Of a DNA stretch of 64,000 nt, positions 8,533 to 17,465 are shown one piece after another. The stretch comes from an uncultured Dehalococcoidia bacterium (GTDB lineage Bacteria > Chloroflexota > Dehalococcoidia > Lucifugimonadales > UBA1123), in NCBI GenBank assembly GCA_951812505.1, contig CATOSI010000001.1, positions 620,001 through 684,000 on the forward strand, given 5' to 3'. The notes below the pieces were generated by a model. It was not told the origin of the DNA, searched no databases, and saw only the letters and a list, made by a program, of their open reading frames with translations. Position 1 is the first letter of the stretch; every line of letters begins with the position of its first letter. Both the position numbers and the translations under genes were made by a program.

Positions 8533-10134
8533 CTAATCGTCGTATGGCGCCGGCAGCGGCATAGGATTGAGTTCCGTAATGAGGGATTCGGTCGTGAGAA
8601 CCATACCTGCCACGCTTGCGGCGTTCTCGAGGGCGGACCTGGTCACCTTGGCCGGATCAACGATGCCAAGTTCGTACATATTGCCGTAACGCTCTGTTTC
8701 GGCGTCGAAACCGTAGTCATCCTCAGCCGAGGAAATCTGGTGCAGGACGACCTCTCCGGTCAGTCCGGCATTGCGTGAGATTACCCTGACAGGTTCTTCG
8801 GCCGCGCTGAGGACTATGTTCACGCCGGTACGCTCGTCGCCGGATGCTTCCAGATTGGCCGCCGCTCTCTGCGCAGCCCTGAGAAGGGCGGTGCCTCCAC
8901 CGGGCACGATGCCCTCTTCCATGGCCGCCCTCGTGGCGGATAGAGCGTCTTCAAGTCGCTGCTTCCTTTCTCGGAGCTCGATCTCGGTTGCCGCCCCGAC
9001 TTTGAGCACTGAAACGCCGCCTGCCAACTTGGCCGCCCGCTCTTCGAGCTTCTCCCTATCGTAGTCGGAAGTGGTTTCAGCGGCCTGGTTGTGTATCTGG
9101 CTAATACGGCCCTGGATGTCCGCCTCCGAGCCGCCACCCTGGACGAAGGTGGTGTTGTCCTTGTCGGCGATGACGCGGCCACAGGTTCCGAGGTCGGCGA
9201 CCGTGACCGAATCGAGGCTGCGGCCGGATTCGCTGCTGATGACCTGGCACCCGAACAGTACGGCCATATCTTCGAGGATTGCCTTCCGGCGTTCGCCGAA
9301 GGCGGGGGCCTTGATGGCCAGGCAGTTGAGAGTGCCACGCAGATTGTTGACCACGAGAGTGGCCAGCGCCTCTCCATCCACATCCTCGGCTATGATGACG
9401 AGGTCCCTGGAGACCTGCGACGCCTGTTCCAGCATGGGAAGCAGGTCGCTGACTGCGGATACCTTCTCTGAGGTCAGCAGTATGCGAGGGTTTTCGATCT
9501 CGGCGATCATTCTTTCTTTATTTGTAACAAAGTGAGGGGACAGGTATCCGCGATCCACCTGCATACCTTCTACGAAGTCGATCTCGTAGCTGAGTCCCTT
9601 CGACTCTTCCACGGTGATTATGCCTTGCGGTCCGACCTTATCCATGACGTCGGCGATGAGCTCTCCCATTTCGGGGTCGTGTGCTGAAAGCACCGCAACC
9701 TGTCCGATCTGTTCTCTGCCATTCACGGGACGAGCCATATCACGGATTTCGTCTCTTACACCGGCGACTGCCAATTCGATGCCGCGCTTGACCGCCATGG
9801 GGTTCGCGCCGGCCGCAAGATTCTTGAAGCCATCGCGAATCATGGCCTGAGCAACGACGGTCGAGGTAGTCGTGCCGTCACCGACATCATCGTTCGTCTT
9901 GCTCGCAGCTTCCTTAAGGAGCTGTGCACCCATATTGGGGAAGGGCTCCACGAGCTCTATTTCCTTGGCAATCGTAACGCCGTCGCTGCAGACGTGCGGA
10001 GGACCGAACTCCTTATCCAGAACAACATTTCTTCCGCCTGGCCCAAGAGTAGCGCCCACCGCCGCGGCCATAGTATCTATGCCGTCCATGAGCTGGCGTC
10101 GGGCGTCCACGTCGAACTGAAACTGTTTCGCCAT
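8533..10134 (-). CDS. groEL: Chaperonin GroEL (Hsp60)
   Basis: GroEL is the ATP-driven folding chamber subunit. The 533-residue product has the family hallmarks: [10 protein letters not shown], the ATP-binding [21 protein letters not shown], and the VPGGGTALL segment near residue 415. The usual Gly-Gly-Met tail is absent; the protein ends [10 protein letters not shown], which would change the floor of the chamber. No groES is adjacent, so the co-chaperonin must be elsewhere. The ribosome site AGAGG lies upstream of the ATG at 10134. I looked for a CIRCE operator (TTAGCACTC repeat) in the upstream 170 bases and found none, so HrcA control is not supported here. It may be a secondary GroEL copy. 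Confidence 0.96.
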   Translation of the reverse strand: MAKQFQFDVDARRQLMDGIDTMAAAVGATLGPGGRNVVLDKEFGPPHVCSDGVTIAKEIELVEPFPNMGAQLLKEAASKTNDDVGDGTTTSTVVAQAMIRDGFKNLAAGANPMAVKRGIELAVAGVRDEIRDMARPVNGREQIGQVAVLSAHDPEMGELIADVMDKVGPQGIITVEESKGLSYEIDFVEGMQVDRGYLSPHFVTNKERMIAEIENPRILLTSEKVSAVSDLLPMLEQASQVSRDLVIIAEDVDGEALATLVVNNLRGTLNCLAIKAPAFGERRKAILEDMAVLFGCQVISSESGRSLDSVTVADLGTCGRVIADKDNTTFVQGGGSEADIQGRISQIHNQAAETTSDYDREKLEERAAKLAGGVSVLKVGAATEIELRERKQRLEDALSATRAAMEEGIVPGGGTALLRAAQRAAANLEASGDERTGVNIVLSAAEEPVRVISRNAGLTGEVVLHQISSAEDDYGFDAETERYGNMYELGIVDPAKVTRSALENAASVAGMVLTTESLITELNPMPLPAPYDD

Positions 10135-10228
10135 TTCTGGTACACCTCTCTGAATTTTGATTTACTTGAATGTGATACTAAGTGACTATCTCAAAATCTA
10201 ATCGGAAGGGATTTCACCCCCATCCTAA

Positions 10229-10251
10229 CCTTCCCCCGTCAAGGGGGAAGG
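10229..10251. repeat. Short palindromic hairpin, likely dispersed repeat element
   Basis: A nine-base stem CCTTCCCCC with loop GTCAA and arm GGGGGAAGG lies between the orphan xanthine-dehydrogenase-like gene and groEL, embedded in a C-rich context (ACCCCCATCCTAA before it). No T-run follows on either strand, so it does not look like a standard terminator. Its form resembles small intergenic palindromes dispersed in bacterial genomes; only one copy is visible in this window. Confidence 0.45.
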
Positions 10252-10302
10252 GACTTTGCCTACCCTTGTCGCTCGTTTCCGGCGATCGTTTTGAGAGAGT
10301 TT

Positions 10303-12597
10303 CTAACTGGTTTTCTTACTGTTCAGAGCCTTTACTATCGAGGCCGGATTCATTGGCAGCTCGTCTAATTGAACTCCGGTAGCGTCGTGAATTGCGTTTG
10401 CAATCGCGGCGAGTGGGGGGACAATGTTGGCTTCCCCGACGCCGCGCACTCCAAATGGATGCCCAGGGTTGGGCACCTCTACGATCACCGCCTCTATCAT
10501 CGGCACATCGAGGCTGGTGGGCATTCGATAGTCGAGCAGCGTGGCATTGAGCATTTCGCCATCGTCGCTCATGTAATACTCTTCATTGAGCGCCCATCCG
10601 ATGCCCTGAACCGCGCCACCCTGTATCTGTCCTTCGACGTATGAAGGGTGGACCGCCGTACCCACATCCTGAAATGCGGTAAACCGGAGAATATCAACCT
10701 TGCCGGTCTCGGGGTCAACCTCCAGGTCAACCAGATTGGCCGCGTAGGAACCGCCCACGCCCCTCATGGGATTAACACTGCCGCGACCTACAACAGGGCC
10801 TCCGGTTGCGTTGAGGCTCGGAGCGATATCCTTGAAGGCGATGCTCAGTTCCGGGTCGGACTTATGCCTGAGAATCGCGTCGTCGTACTCGACGTTATCG
10901 CTGTCGGTTTCCCAAATGACCGCGGCCCTTTCTATGAGCTGCCTCTTGATGTCCTGAGCAGCTTCGTAGGCGGCCCAGCCGGTCTTGTATGCTACGCCGC
11001 TTCCGCCGGTGTTCGATGTGTAACCGATGGAATCGGTGTCCATGACCTGCGGATTCACGTCGGTTACCGGAATGCCAAGCACTTCAGCCAGCTGCTGCGC
11101 CACCGCGGGCCTCGAGCCACCGACGTCCACTGAGCCTTCGTTAAGGGTCACTTTTCCGTCGGGAGTTACACCGGCCACGACGTTGGAAGGTCCGGCGTTG
11201 TTTCGCCAGAATCCGAAGGCCAGTCCGCGTCCCCTGAGTTTGCCTTCCGACTCACCGAGCGGCTGGGAGAAGTGTGGGTGGCTACGGACAGCCTCGACGG
11301 TCTCCACCATACCGATCTTACCGTTGACTACGCCGTCCACACGGCGCGTGCCCTCCCTGGCAGCGTTGAGCATTCTGAACTCGGTCGCCTCGATGCCAAG
11401 TATTCCGCAGATTTCGTCAATTACGGTTTCGACCCCCAGAGCGCCTAGCGGGGCGCCGGGAGCCCGGTACGCGGTCGTCTTGGGCTTGTTGGTAACGACG
11501 TCATAGCCGTCTATATGCACGTTTTCGATGTCGTATGGCGAGAACATACAGGCCGTCGCCCCGCCTATCGGCGATCCCGGGTACGCGCCCGCCTCGAACG
11601 CCAGGTATCCCTCTGCGGCTGTGATCTTCCCCTCGTTGGTGACTCCGATCTTTACCCTGACATGGGATCCGGAGGTAGGGCCCGAAGCCTCCAATACCTC
11701 AGCTCTTGTCATGTACATCTTTACGGGCGAACCGGACTTGCGGGAGAGAACGGCGGACACGGGCTGCAAGTAGCTGGCCAGCTTTCCTCCGAATCCGCCG
11801 CCAATCTCGAGTGGGACCACTTTGATCTGGGATACGGGTATTCCCAGGACGGTCGCGGCGGTATCTCGTATTCCGAAGTGTCCCTGGCTGGAGCACCATA
11901 TGGTGACTTTGCCGTCGGAGTTCCAGTCGGCAGTCGCGTTCTGAGGCTCGATGTAGCCCTGGTGGACCGATTTTGTCCTGAATTCGCGCTCGACGATAAC
12001 GTCTGCCTGTTCGAATCCTACGGCGATGTCCCCGAGGATGAATTGCTGGTGGCTGGCAATGTTGGTGCCGGTGGGCGAGTCGTCGCCGAGGCTTGCGGTG
12101 GTCATGTGGTCGTGAAGGATAGCAGCGTCGGGGGCCAGAGCGGACTCGACATCGGTAACGGGCTTCAGTGGCTCGTATTCCACTTCGATCAGGTCGAGGG
12201 CTTCCTCGGCGGCGTGGGGCGAAGAGGCCGCGACAGCGGCGATGGCGTGGCCCTTGTAGAGAGCCTTGTCGGAGGCGAGTATGTTGTCTCTGATGTACTT
12301 CATACTCGTGTAAACATCCTCGCCGACTTCTTCGATTCGATCTTCGACGTTGGCGAGATCCCTGAAGGTGGCGACAGCCCTGACTTCCGGGTGAGACTCC
12401 GCCTTGGAGGTGTCTATCGACTCGATCCGGGCGTGAGCGTGGGGGCTTCTGAGTACCTTGCCCCAGAGCATACCGGGCAGATTGAGGTCTGTTCCGTAAA
12501 CGGCCTTGCCGGTTACTTTGTCCGCACCGTCGTGTCGGATCGGTCGCGTTCCTACAACTTTATATTCCGGTTTTGCCGGGGCTGTTTCCGTAGTCAT
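10303..12597 (-). CDS. Molybdopterin-binding large subunit, xanthine dehydrogenase family
   Basis: The 764-residue product is a molybdenum-hydroxylase catalytic subunit. Visible elements are the N-terminal a/b-hammerhead (residues 12-150), the cofactor-binding IGGGFGGK at 265-272, AYRAPGAP at 376-383, and the C-terminal GVGEAN at 719-724 carrying the catalytic glutamate E722. The active-site loop is not AYRCSFR, so it is not a form I aerobic CO dehydrogenase; the substrate is unknown. These enzymes normally need a FAD subunit and a two-cluster [2Fe-2S] subunit, but neither is encoded next to it, so this is an orphan subunit or uses partners elsewhere. It ends 168 bases before groEL and starts at an ATG with no gene close upstream. 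Confidence 0.9.
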   Translation of the reverse strand: MTTETAPAKPEYKVVGTRPIRHDGADKVTGKAVYGTDLNLPGMLWGKVLRSPHAHARIESIDTSKAESHPEVRAVATFRDLANVEDRIEEVGEDVYTSMKYIRDNILASDKALYKGHAIAAVAASSPHAAEEALDLIEVEYEPLKPVTDVESALAPDAAILHDHMTTASLGDDSPTGTNIASHQQFILGDIAVGFEQADVIVEREFRTKSVHQGYIEPQNATADWNSDGKVTIWCSSQGHFGIRDTAATVLGIPVSQIKVVPLEIGGGFGGKLASYLQPVSAVLSRKSGSPVKMYMTRAEVLEASGPTSGSHVRVKIGVTNEGKITAAEGYLAFEAGAYPGSPIGGATACMFSPYDIENVHIDGYDVVTNKPKTTAYRAPGAPLGALGVETVIDEICGILGIEATEFRMLNAAREGTRRVDGVVNGKIGMVETVEAVRSHPHFSQPLGESEGKLRGRGLAFGFWRNNAGPSNVVAGVTPDGKVTLNEGSVDVGGSRPAVAQQLAEVLGIPVTDVNPQVMDTDSIGYTSNTGGSGVAYKTGWAAYEAAQDIKRQLIERAAVIWETDSDNVEYDDAILRHKSDPELSIAFKDIAPSLNATGGPVVGRGSVNPMRGVGGSYAANLVDLEVDPETGKVDILRFTAFQDVGTAVHPSYVEGQIQGGAVQGIGWALNEEYYMSDDGEMLNATLLDYRMPTSLDVPMIEAVIVEVPNPGHPFGVRGVGEANIVPPLAAIANAIHDATGVQLDELPMNPASIVKALNSKKTS

Positions 12598-12710
12598 CGA
12601 GGCTCTATCCCACCTTCTCGTCGTACTAGACTGAACGATTACGAGTTACCGAATGCATTTTACCATCATTGGCGCGGCGACCGCACCAGAAGATTTCCGA
12701 CGCCGAGGGC

Positions 12711-13415
12711 TTATGTGTTCGTGAAGCGTTGGCGAAAGCGCATCATCAGCTTTGCGAGGTTGCCCATAGCGATGGGCGTGTTTTCCTTGAAGTCAGTCAT
12801 GGCGTCCTCGTCGGCAAGATCGCTGACGCATCTGACCTCGACGTAGGGCACTCCCGCGAACTGGCAGGCCTTGGCCCCTCCCGCGCCTTCCCAAGCCGCG
12901 ACTATTCCGCCCGTCTTGTCCATTAGCTCCTTCGCTCTGGCAGAGGAGTCAATTCCCTCGTCGCCGGACGCTATCGGGCCGAATACGACATTTAGGTCAA
13001 CGGACTGTGAAGCCTGGATCGTCCTGAATGCGTCCAGTAGCGTCTGGTCACTGTCGAATCTGGGAGTCGGGCCCTCCGTGAGCTTGCGATTGAAGTCGTG
13101 CTCGACCGTTTCGGTCGCAATCACGACATCGCCAATGGCGAGGTCCGCTGAGAGGGCGCCGCAGGTACCGAGACAGATCACACCATCGAGAGACGGCTCT
13201 TGCTCCACGATGTGAATCGTCCTTACAGCAAAATCCACTTTGCCGAGGCCGCCCTGCGCTACCAGCAGCCGCCCGTCCCAGTAGGAGAGACAGGGTATTT
13301 GTCCGATGCTGCGGGGTATGCGATCACAGCCAAGTGATTCCATTGCGCTGACGAACGACTCAAGCTCACCTGTCGTCGGGATCAGAGCCGCAATCTTCAA
13401 CGATGTTCTATTCAT
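12711..13415 (-). CDS. Nucleoside phosphorylase/nucleosidase family protein (MTA/SAH nucleosidase-like)
   Basis: The 234-residue product has the fold signatures of the PNP/UDP family: GGLGKVDFA near residue 57, ICLGTCGALS followed by IGDVVIATETVEHDF, a WEGAGGAKAC segment carrying the ribose-binding glutamate, and VRCVSDLAD carrying the expected catalytic aspartate. That combination resembles 5'-methylthioadenosine/S-adenosylhomocysteine nucleosidase or futalosine hydrolase, which cleave the glycosidic bond of adenosine-type nucleosides. Which substrate it uses cannot be told from sequence. Its ATG lies inside the end of the deacetylase gene (ATGAATAG, 8-base overlap), so the two are translationally coupled. 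Confidence 0.75.
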   Translation of the reverse strand: MNRTSLKIAALIPTTGELESFVSAMESLGCDRIPRSIGQIPCLSYWDGRLLVAQGGLGKVDFAVRTIHIVEQEPSLDGVICLGTCGALSADLAIGDVVIATETVEHDFNRKLTEGPTPRFDSDQTLLDAFRTIQASQSVDLNVVFGPIASGDEGIDSSARAKELMDKTGGIVAAWEGAGGAKACQFAGVPYVEVRCVSDLADEDAMTDFKENTPIAMGNLAKLMMRFRQRFTNT

Positions 13416-14229
13416 CGGATGTGTTTGCGGACCACTGCCGCGCTACATCAACGGCGCGGGCGAACTCCACGCCTGGGAACTCCTGAATGTACCGTATCAG
13501 CCGTTCGAGCATTCGCAGGCGTCCGGGTCGGCCTATAACGTGGGGGTGCATGGTGAGTACGAAAGCGCGTCCATAGTGGTGGGCGCCTTCGAATCCCGAT
13601 GACCACACGTCGTAAACGTGGCTTGGGCTCGACATGGGAAAGCGCGCTCCGAGCGAAGGGGCGTAACTGAAGTAGGGCGCGTCATCCAGTTCCCAGTGGA
13701 CCGGAATCTCCACGATGGTGCGTTCATCTACATTGACGACATAGGGGATGTCGTCGCCCATGAGACTGGAGTCGTAGATGAAGTCCCGGTCAGCGAGCAG
13801 TTCAAGTGAGTGTTCGCTGAGTTCCCAACTCGGCGAACGGTATCCGGCAGGAGATTCCCCCGTTAGACCTGCCAGGATTTCGATGCCTTTGTCCAATACC
13901 TCGGCTTCTTCACTTCGTGTGAGAGTGGCGGGGGGCTCGTGCATGTAGCCGTGATGGGCGACTTCGTGGCCGCGAGCGTGGATGTCCTTTACCAACTCAG
14001 TATGCGTTTCAGCAACGAACCCCGGGATGTAGAAGCTGGCGGGTATCCCGTATCGCTCCAGCAGATCGAGTATTCTGGGCGTGGCGACGGAAGGGCCGTA
14101 CTCGCGCGCAGACATGAGGCTCGGCAGGTTCGCCGAGGCCGGATCTCTGTTTATCGCGCTCGAGACGCCGTCTATGTCGAATCCGAGCATCACTACGCAT
14201 CGTGTGTCGCCAGGCCAGATTCCGCTCAT
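13408..14229 (-). CDS. Polysaccharide deacetylase (NodB-fold) family protein
   Basis: This 273-residue protein carries the NodB homology fold of metal-dependent N-deacetylases and related amidohydrolases. The metal-site motifs are FDIDG (aspartates near residue 18) and HHGYMHEP (the HxxxH type pair), followed by GYRSPSW (motif 3) and a C-terminal LTMHPHVIG histidine motif. The family includes PuuE-type allantoinases as well as sugar deacetylases; without a signal peptide it is probably cytoplasmic, which favours a small-molecule substrate. The start is the ATG at 14229, eight codons after which the fold begins and which has GGAGG just upstream; the longer frame to 14322 lacks one. It overlaps the nucleosidase gene, implying linked functions in nucleoside or purine salvage (inference). 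Confidence 0.82.
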   Translation of the reverse strand: MSGIWPGDTRCVVMLGFDIDGVSSAINRDPASANLPSLMSAREYGPSVATPRILDLLERYGIPASFYIPGFVAETHTELVKDIHARGHEVAHHGYMHEPPATLTRSEEAEVLDKGIEILAGLTGESPAGYRSPSWELSEHSLELLADRDFIYDSSLMGDDIPYVVNVDERTIVEIPVHWELDDAPYFSYAPSLGARFPMSSPSHVYDVWSSGFEGAHHYGRAFVLTMHPHVIGRPGRLRMLERLIRYIQEFPGVEFARAVDVARQWSANTSDE

Positions 14230-14365
14230 GTCAGTCCTCCGCGGGTGTGTGGTTTGGGTGGATTCTATCGGAATTGTCGGGCGGGTTGTAAGAGGAGGCA
14301 AGGAGCGGGCGGACGCCCACAAGGTACGTCACTACGAATTGGGCAGCCAAATACCAACCAGAAAT

Positions 14366-14396
14366 TTGATGCTTCGGGCCGGGGCGATGCTATAAT
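14366..14396 (+). promoter_or_regulatory. Sigma-70-type promoter for the alpha/beta hydrolase gene
   Basis: A perfect -10 box TATAAT at 14391-14396 is preceded by TTGATG at 14366-14371 with a 19-base spacer, slightly longer than the ideal 17. The predicted transcript would begin near 14403, leaving almost no leader before the TTG at 14409. Confidence 0.5.
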
Positions 14397-14408
14397 CGGT
14401 TCCCCACC

Positions 14409-15356
14409 TTGTGGCGCTGTTCACAACCGAAATACCGGAGATATTGTCCACTGATACCCATTTTCACATTCATTCTGGTGGCGCTAATTCTCTCGGTGTT
14501 GTACCTGCTTTTCTCTTACATGATGGCGTCCGGCATGACCAAGGTAGGAGAGGCGGAGTTTCAGGACAGCCCATCGGACTACGGCGCGGCGTTCGAGAGC
14601 GTCCGATTCATGTCGCGGCGAGGGGACGTGAAGCTGGACGGTTGGTATCTGCGCGGACACGAGAGGATGCCAACCCTCATCTTCTGCCACGGAATCGAGG
14701 TGGGCAGAACGGGGGACGGCCTGACCGAGTTGGCGACAACGCTCAACCGGCGGGGTTTCGGGGTCCTGCAGTTCGACTTTCGCGGACACGGCCTGTCGGA
14801 AGGAAAGAGGGTGTCGTCCGGCTGGCATGAGCGGATGGACGCGCTGGGTGCATATGATTTTCTGGTGGAGCGAGGAGTTCCGTCCTGCCACATCGGACTG
14901 CATGGCGTCTCGATGGGCGCGGGGGCCTTGTGCCTGGCTGCGGCAGAGGAGCGCGGGATTCGGGCCCTGTCTCTGGATACGCCGTACGCGAGAGCCTCGG
15001 ACCTGATTTTGCGTGAGGTCAAGTTCCGAACGGGATTGCCGGGATGGTTCACCCTGGCTTTCGTTCCTTGCGCTGTGTTCCTGGCTCAAAGGATATTCGA
15101 CATCAGCCTCGAAGGGATGTCCCCGGAGACAGCGGTTGCCGAACTGGACTTTCCGGTCCTGGTGATTCATGGAACGGAGGACAGTCGCATACCGCCAGAT
15201 CACAGCCGGAGGGTGTTCGACGCTTCGCCCGAGGGCAGCCGCCTGTGGGTGGTAGAAGGCGTAGCCCACGCCGAGTCATTTGTCGAAAACAAGGCAGAGT
15301 ACGCCGACAGGGTTGCGGCGTACTTCTTGTCGCGACTAGGTTCCGAGGAAGGCTGA
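14409..15356 (+). CDS. Membrane-anchored alpha/beta hydrolase
   Basis: The 315-residue product has one N-terminal membrane span (about residues 16-37) and then a serine-hydrolase fold. The oxyanion region FCHGIE, the nucleophile elbow HGVSMGAG, the aspartate in HGTEDSRIP and the histidine in VAHAESF give a complete Ser-Asp-His triad. The layout resembles YqkD/BEM46-type hydrolases; the substrate cannot be predicted. The start is uncertain: a TTG at 14409 would make the message nearly leaderless with respect to the TATAAT at 14391, and the first internal ATG (14520) would delete most of the membrane span. The gene stands alone between opposite-strand neighbours. Confidence 0.82.
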   Translation: MWRCSQPKYRRYCPLIPIFTFILVALILSVLYLLFSYMMASGMTKVGEAEFQDSPSDYGAAFESVRFMSRRGDVKLDGWYLRGHERMPTLIFCHGIEVGRTGDGLTELATTLNRRGFGVLQFDFRGHGLSEGKRVSSGWHERMDALGAYDFLVERGVPSCHIGLHGVSMGAGALCLAAAEERGIRALSLDTPYARASDLILREVKFRTGLPGWFTLAFVPCAVFLAQRIFDISLEGMSPETAVAELDFPVLVIHGTEDSRIPPDHSRRVFDASPEGSRLWVVEGVAHAESFVENKAEYADRVAAYFLSRLGSEEG

Positions 15357-15419
15357 ACCTTCACCCCTGTTCGGGCATAGCCGTGAACCAACCGAGATCG
15401 GGCTTGCCTGACTTGTTTC

Positions 15420-17117
15420 TCAGGCGTCCAGGTAGTTTCGCACCGTTTGGGCGGCTTCATCCATCGGGACAGTCTCGGACTCCGAAGAGTCTCGCTTCTT
15501 GATCTCGACGACCCCCTGACCGAGATTTCTCCTGCTGACGACGACTCGCACCGGCAGCCCGATGAGGTCGGCGTCGTTGAACTTGACCCCCGGGGACTCG
15601 TTCCTGTCGTCGAACAGCACCGACAGACCGGCCTGGCTGAGTTCCTCGTAAAGCGAATCGGCAGATTCCACGACGTCGTTCACATTCGTGTTGAGACCCA
15701 CCAGGTGAACGTCGTAGGGTGCAATCGGAGTAGGGAACACGATGCCCGCTTCGTCGTGGTTCTGCTCGATAGCGGCGGCGAGAAGTCTGCCGACTCCTAT
15801 GCCATAGCATCCCATGATGATCAGGTGTCGCTCGCCGCTGCTGTCAAGATACTGCGCATCCAGCTTTTCGCTGTACCGTGTTCCGAGCTTGAAGACGTGT
15901 CCGACTTCTATTCCTCGCCGCGCAACCAGAGTTCCGTCGCACTTTGGGCACTGATGGCCTTCCTCGGCGAGGGCGATGTCGGTGACGACGTCCGGCTGGA
16001 AGTCGCGTCCGACGTTGGCGTTGAGCAGGTGATAGTCGTCCTTGTTCGCGCCGACGGCGAAATTCGACCCAAGGTGTATGGAGTCGTCCGCAACGGTAGT
16101 GAAATTCAGGCCGACGGGAGAGGCCGAGCCTGCGACAACACCGGCGGCGGCGACCTCTTCTGGCGACGCAAGACGCAACTCCCCGGGCTGACCCAGCGCA
16201 TTGTTCAGTTTTACCTCGTTAACATCCAGGTCGCCTCGGATGACCACGAACAACAGCTTACCGTCCACGATGTAGAAGACGGCCTTGATCGTGGTGGCCT
16301 GTGGTATGTCCAGAAAGTCGCAGAGTTCATCTATGGTCTTGATGCCGGGGCTATGTACTTCCTCCAATGGCAGCGGTTCTTCCTTTGGCATCGGGGGCTT
16401 GGTGAACTCGGCTTTCTCCGCGTTGGCGGCGTAGCCGCAGTCGGCGCAGAAGATGATGGTATCCTCGCCGCCGTCGGCGAGCAGTATGAACTCCTGGGAG
16501 TCCCTGCCGCCAATCGCGCCGGAGTCGGCTTCGACGACAATAGGATCGAGTCCGCAGCGCGCGAATATATTCTTGTACGCCTGGACCATAGCGTCGTAGC
16601 TCACGTCCAGTCCGTCTTGATCGGAGTCGAAACTGTAGGCGTCCTTCATGTCGAATTCACGGACGCGGATGAGCCCGGCGCGCGGTCTTGGTTCGTCCCG
16701 GAATTTCGTCTGAATCTGGTAGAGCGTAACAGGCAGATCGCGATAGCTTAGGACGTTCGCCTTGACGATGTTCGTCAGGAGTTCTTCCGATGTCGGCGCG
16801 AGTACCATCCGCCTTTCGCGGCGGTCCAACAGGCGCATCATGTCGGGGCCATACTGCTCATCTCGCCCGGACTGCTCCCATATCTCTCGTGGCTGGAGCA
16901 TGGACATGTGAAGTTCCTGGCCGCCGGCCGCGTCCATCTCCTCTCGGATGATCTCCTCGATCTTTCTGATAGACCTCCACGCAAGGGGCAGATAGCTGTA
17001 CACGCCCATCATCGTTTGATGGATCATGCCAGCTCGGAGCATTAATTTATGGCTATCCAGTTCGGCCTCTGCGGGATCGTCTCGCAGTGTCTTGCCGAAA
17101 GCCCGGGACATTCTCAT
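15420..17117 (-). CDS. proS: Prolyl-tRNA synthetase (bacterial-type)
   Basis: ProS charges tRNA-Pro with proline. The 565-residue protein is the bacterial class IIa form with an editing insertion: motif 1 lies near residues 30-60 (GVYSYLPLAWRS), motif 2 near 135-155 (TKFRDEPRPRAGLIRVREF), the YbaK-like INS editing domain roughly at 230-385, and motif 3 near GCYGIGVGRLLAAAIEQ, followed by the anticodon-binding domain. It is the last gene of the minus-strand run dxr-rseP-ispG-(nucleotidyltransferase)-(small protein)-proS; dxr-rseP-proS linkage is common in bacteria. Start may be the ATG at 17117 or the ATG two codons in. Confidence 0.97.
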   Translation of the reverse strand: MRMSRAFGKTLRDDPAEAELDSHKLMLRAGMIHQTMMGVYSYLPLAWRSIRKIEEIIREEMDAAGGQELHMSMLQPREIWEQSGRDEQYGPDMMRLLDRRERRMVLAPTSEELLTNIVKANVLSYRDLPVTLYQIQTKFRDEPRPRAGLIRVREFDMKDAYSFDSDQDGLDVSYDAMVQAYKNIFARCGLDPIVVEADSGAIGGRDSQEFILLADGGEDTIIFCADCGYAANAEKAEFTKPPMPKEEPLPLEEVHSPGIKTIDELCDFLDIPQATTIKAVFYIVDGKLLFVVIRGDLDVNEVKLNNALGQPGELRLASPEEVAAAGVVAGSASPVGLNFTTVADDSIHLGSNFAVGANKDDYHLLNANVGRDFQPDVVTDIALAEEGHQCPKCDGTLVARRGIEVGHVFKLGTRYSEKLDAQYLDSSGERHLIIMGCYGIGVGRLLAAAIEQNHDEAGIVFPTPIAPYDVHLVGLNTNVNDVVESADSLYEELSQAGLSVLFDDRNESPGVKFNDADLIGLPVRVVVSRRNLGQGVVEIKKRDSSESETVPMDEAAQTVRNYLDA

Positions 17118-17144
17118 TGGTTCATTCCTTGCGTGTTATTCATT

Positions 17145-17465
17145 TCATTGAGAGACGAGTTCTATTCCCTTAAGAAGCCTGCTATGGTCGCTGTCAGGGC
17201 ATTCGAACTTTCCTTCCCTGAAATATCCTGTCTCCACTAGCTGTGCAATAACATCATTGGTTGACTGTGCCGTATCTCTGTGACGGGGAGCCACATTCAC
17301 ACGTAGCCATACGTCTAAGGAATTGGGTTTCCTATGTTTATCAAGTGTATCTTGCTGCGTGCCTTGTATGATGTAATTTCTACCGCTTTTGGAAATGTGG
17401 TCTATAAGGATCTGTACGTCAAAGCTAGCTCCGCCGCCATATGGTAACCGAATAATGTTGCTCAT
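17145..17465 (-). CDS. Uncharacterised 106-residue protein, partner of the adjacent nucleotidyltransferase
   Basis: I do not recognise a family. The product looks soluble, alpha/beta in character, with a C-terminal ETGYFREGKFECPDSDHS segment and a helix at the end. Its ATG overlaps the stop of the nucleotidyltransferase gene by ATGA, and it ends 27 bases before proS. The tight coupling suggests the two form a functional pair, in the manner of MNT-type two-gene modules. It has an R-x6-H string (RVNVAPRH) reminiscent of HEPN motifs, but the surrounding sequence looks beta-rich and the protein is short for HEPN, so I do not assign that fold. Confidence 0.6.
   Translation of the reverse strand: MSNIIRLPYGGGASFDVQILIDHISKSGRNYIIQGTQQDTLDKHRKPNSLDVWLRVNVAPRHRDTAQSTNDVIAQLVETGYFREGKFECPDSDHSRLLKGIELVSQ

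Noticed and set aside
10135-10302. CIRCE operator upstream of groEL
   Set aside because: The paired TTAGCACTC/GAGTGCTAA elements could not be found in this interval.
10303-12597. Aerobic carbon monoxide dehydrogenase
   Set aside because: The active-site AYRCSFR motif is absent (AYRAPGAP instead) and the other subunits are missing.
11515-12846. Long plus-strand frame (443 codons) opposite the molybdopterin subunit
   Set aside because: It lies antisense to a gene with clear motifs and arises from codon bias; it has no recognisable domain.
15447-16751. 434-codon plus-strand frame opposite proS
   Set aside because: Mirror frame of a well-conserved synthetase with no motif of its own.
17145-17465. 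HEPN domain in the nucleotidyltransferase partner
   Set aside because: One R-x6-H string is present, but the sequence looks beta-rich and too short for the four-helix HEPN fold.
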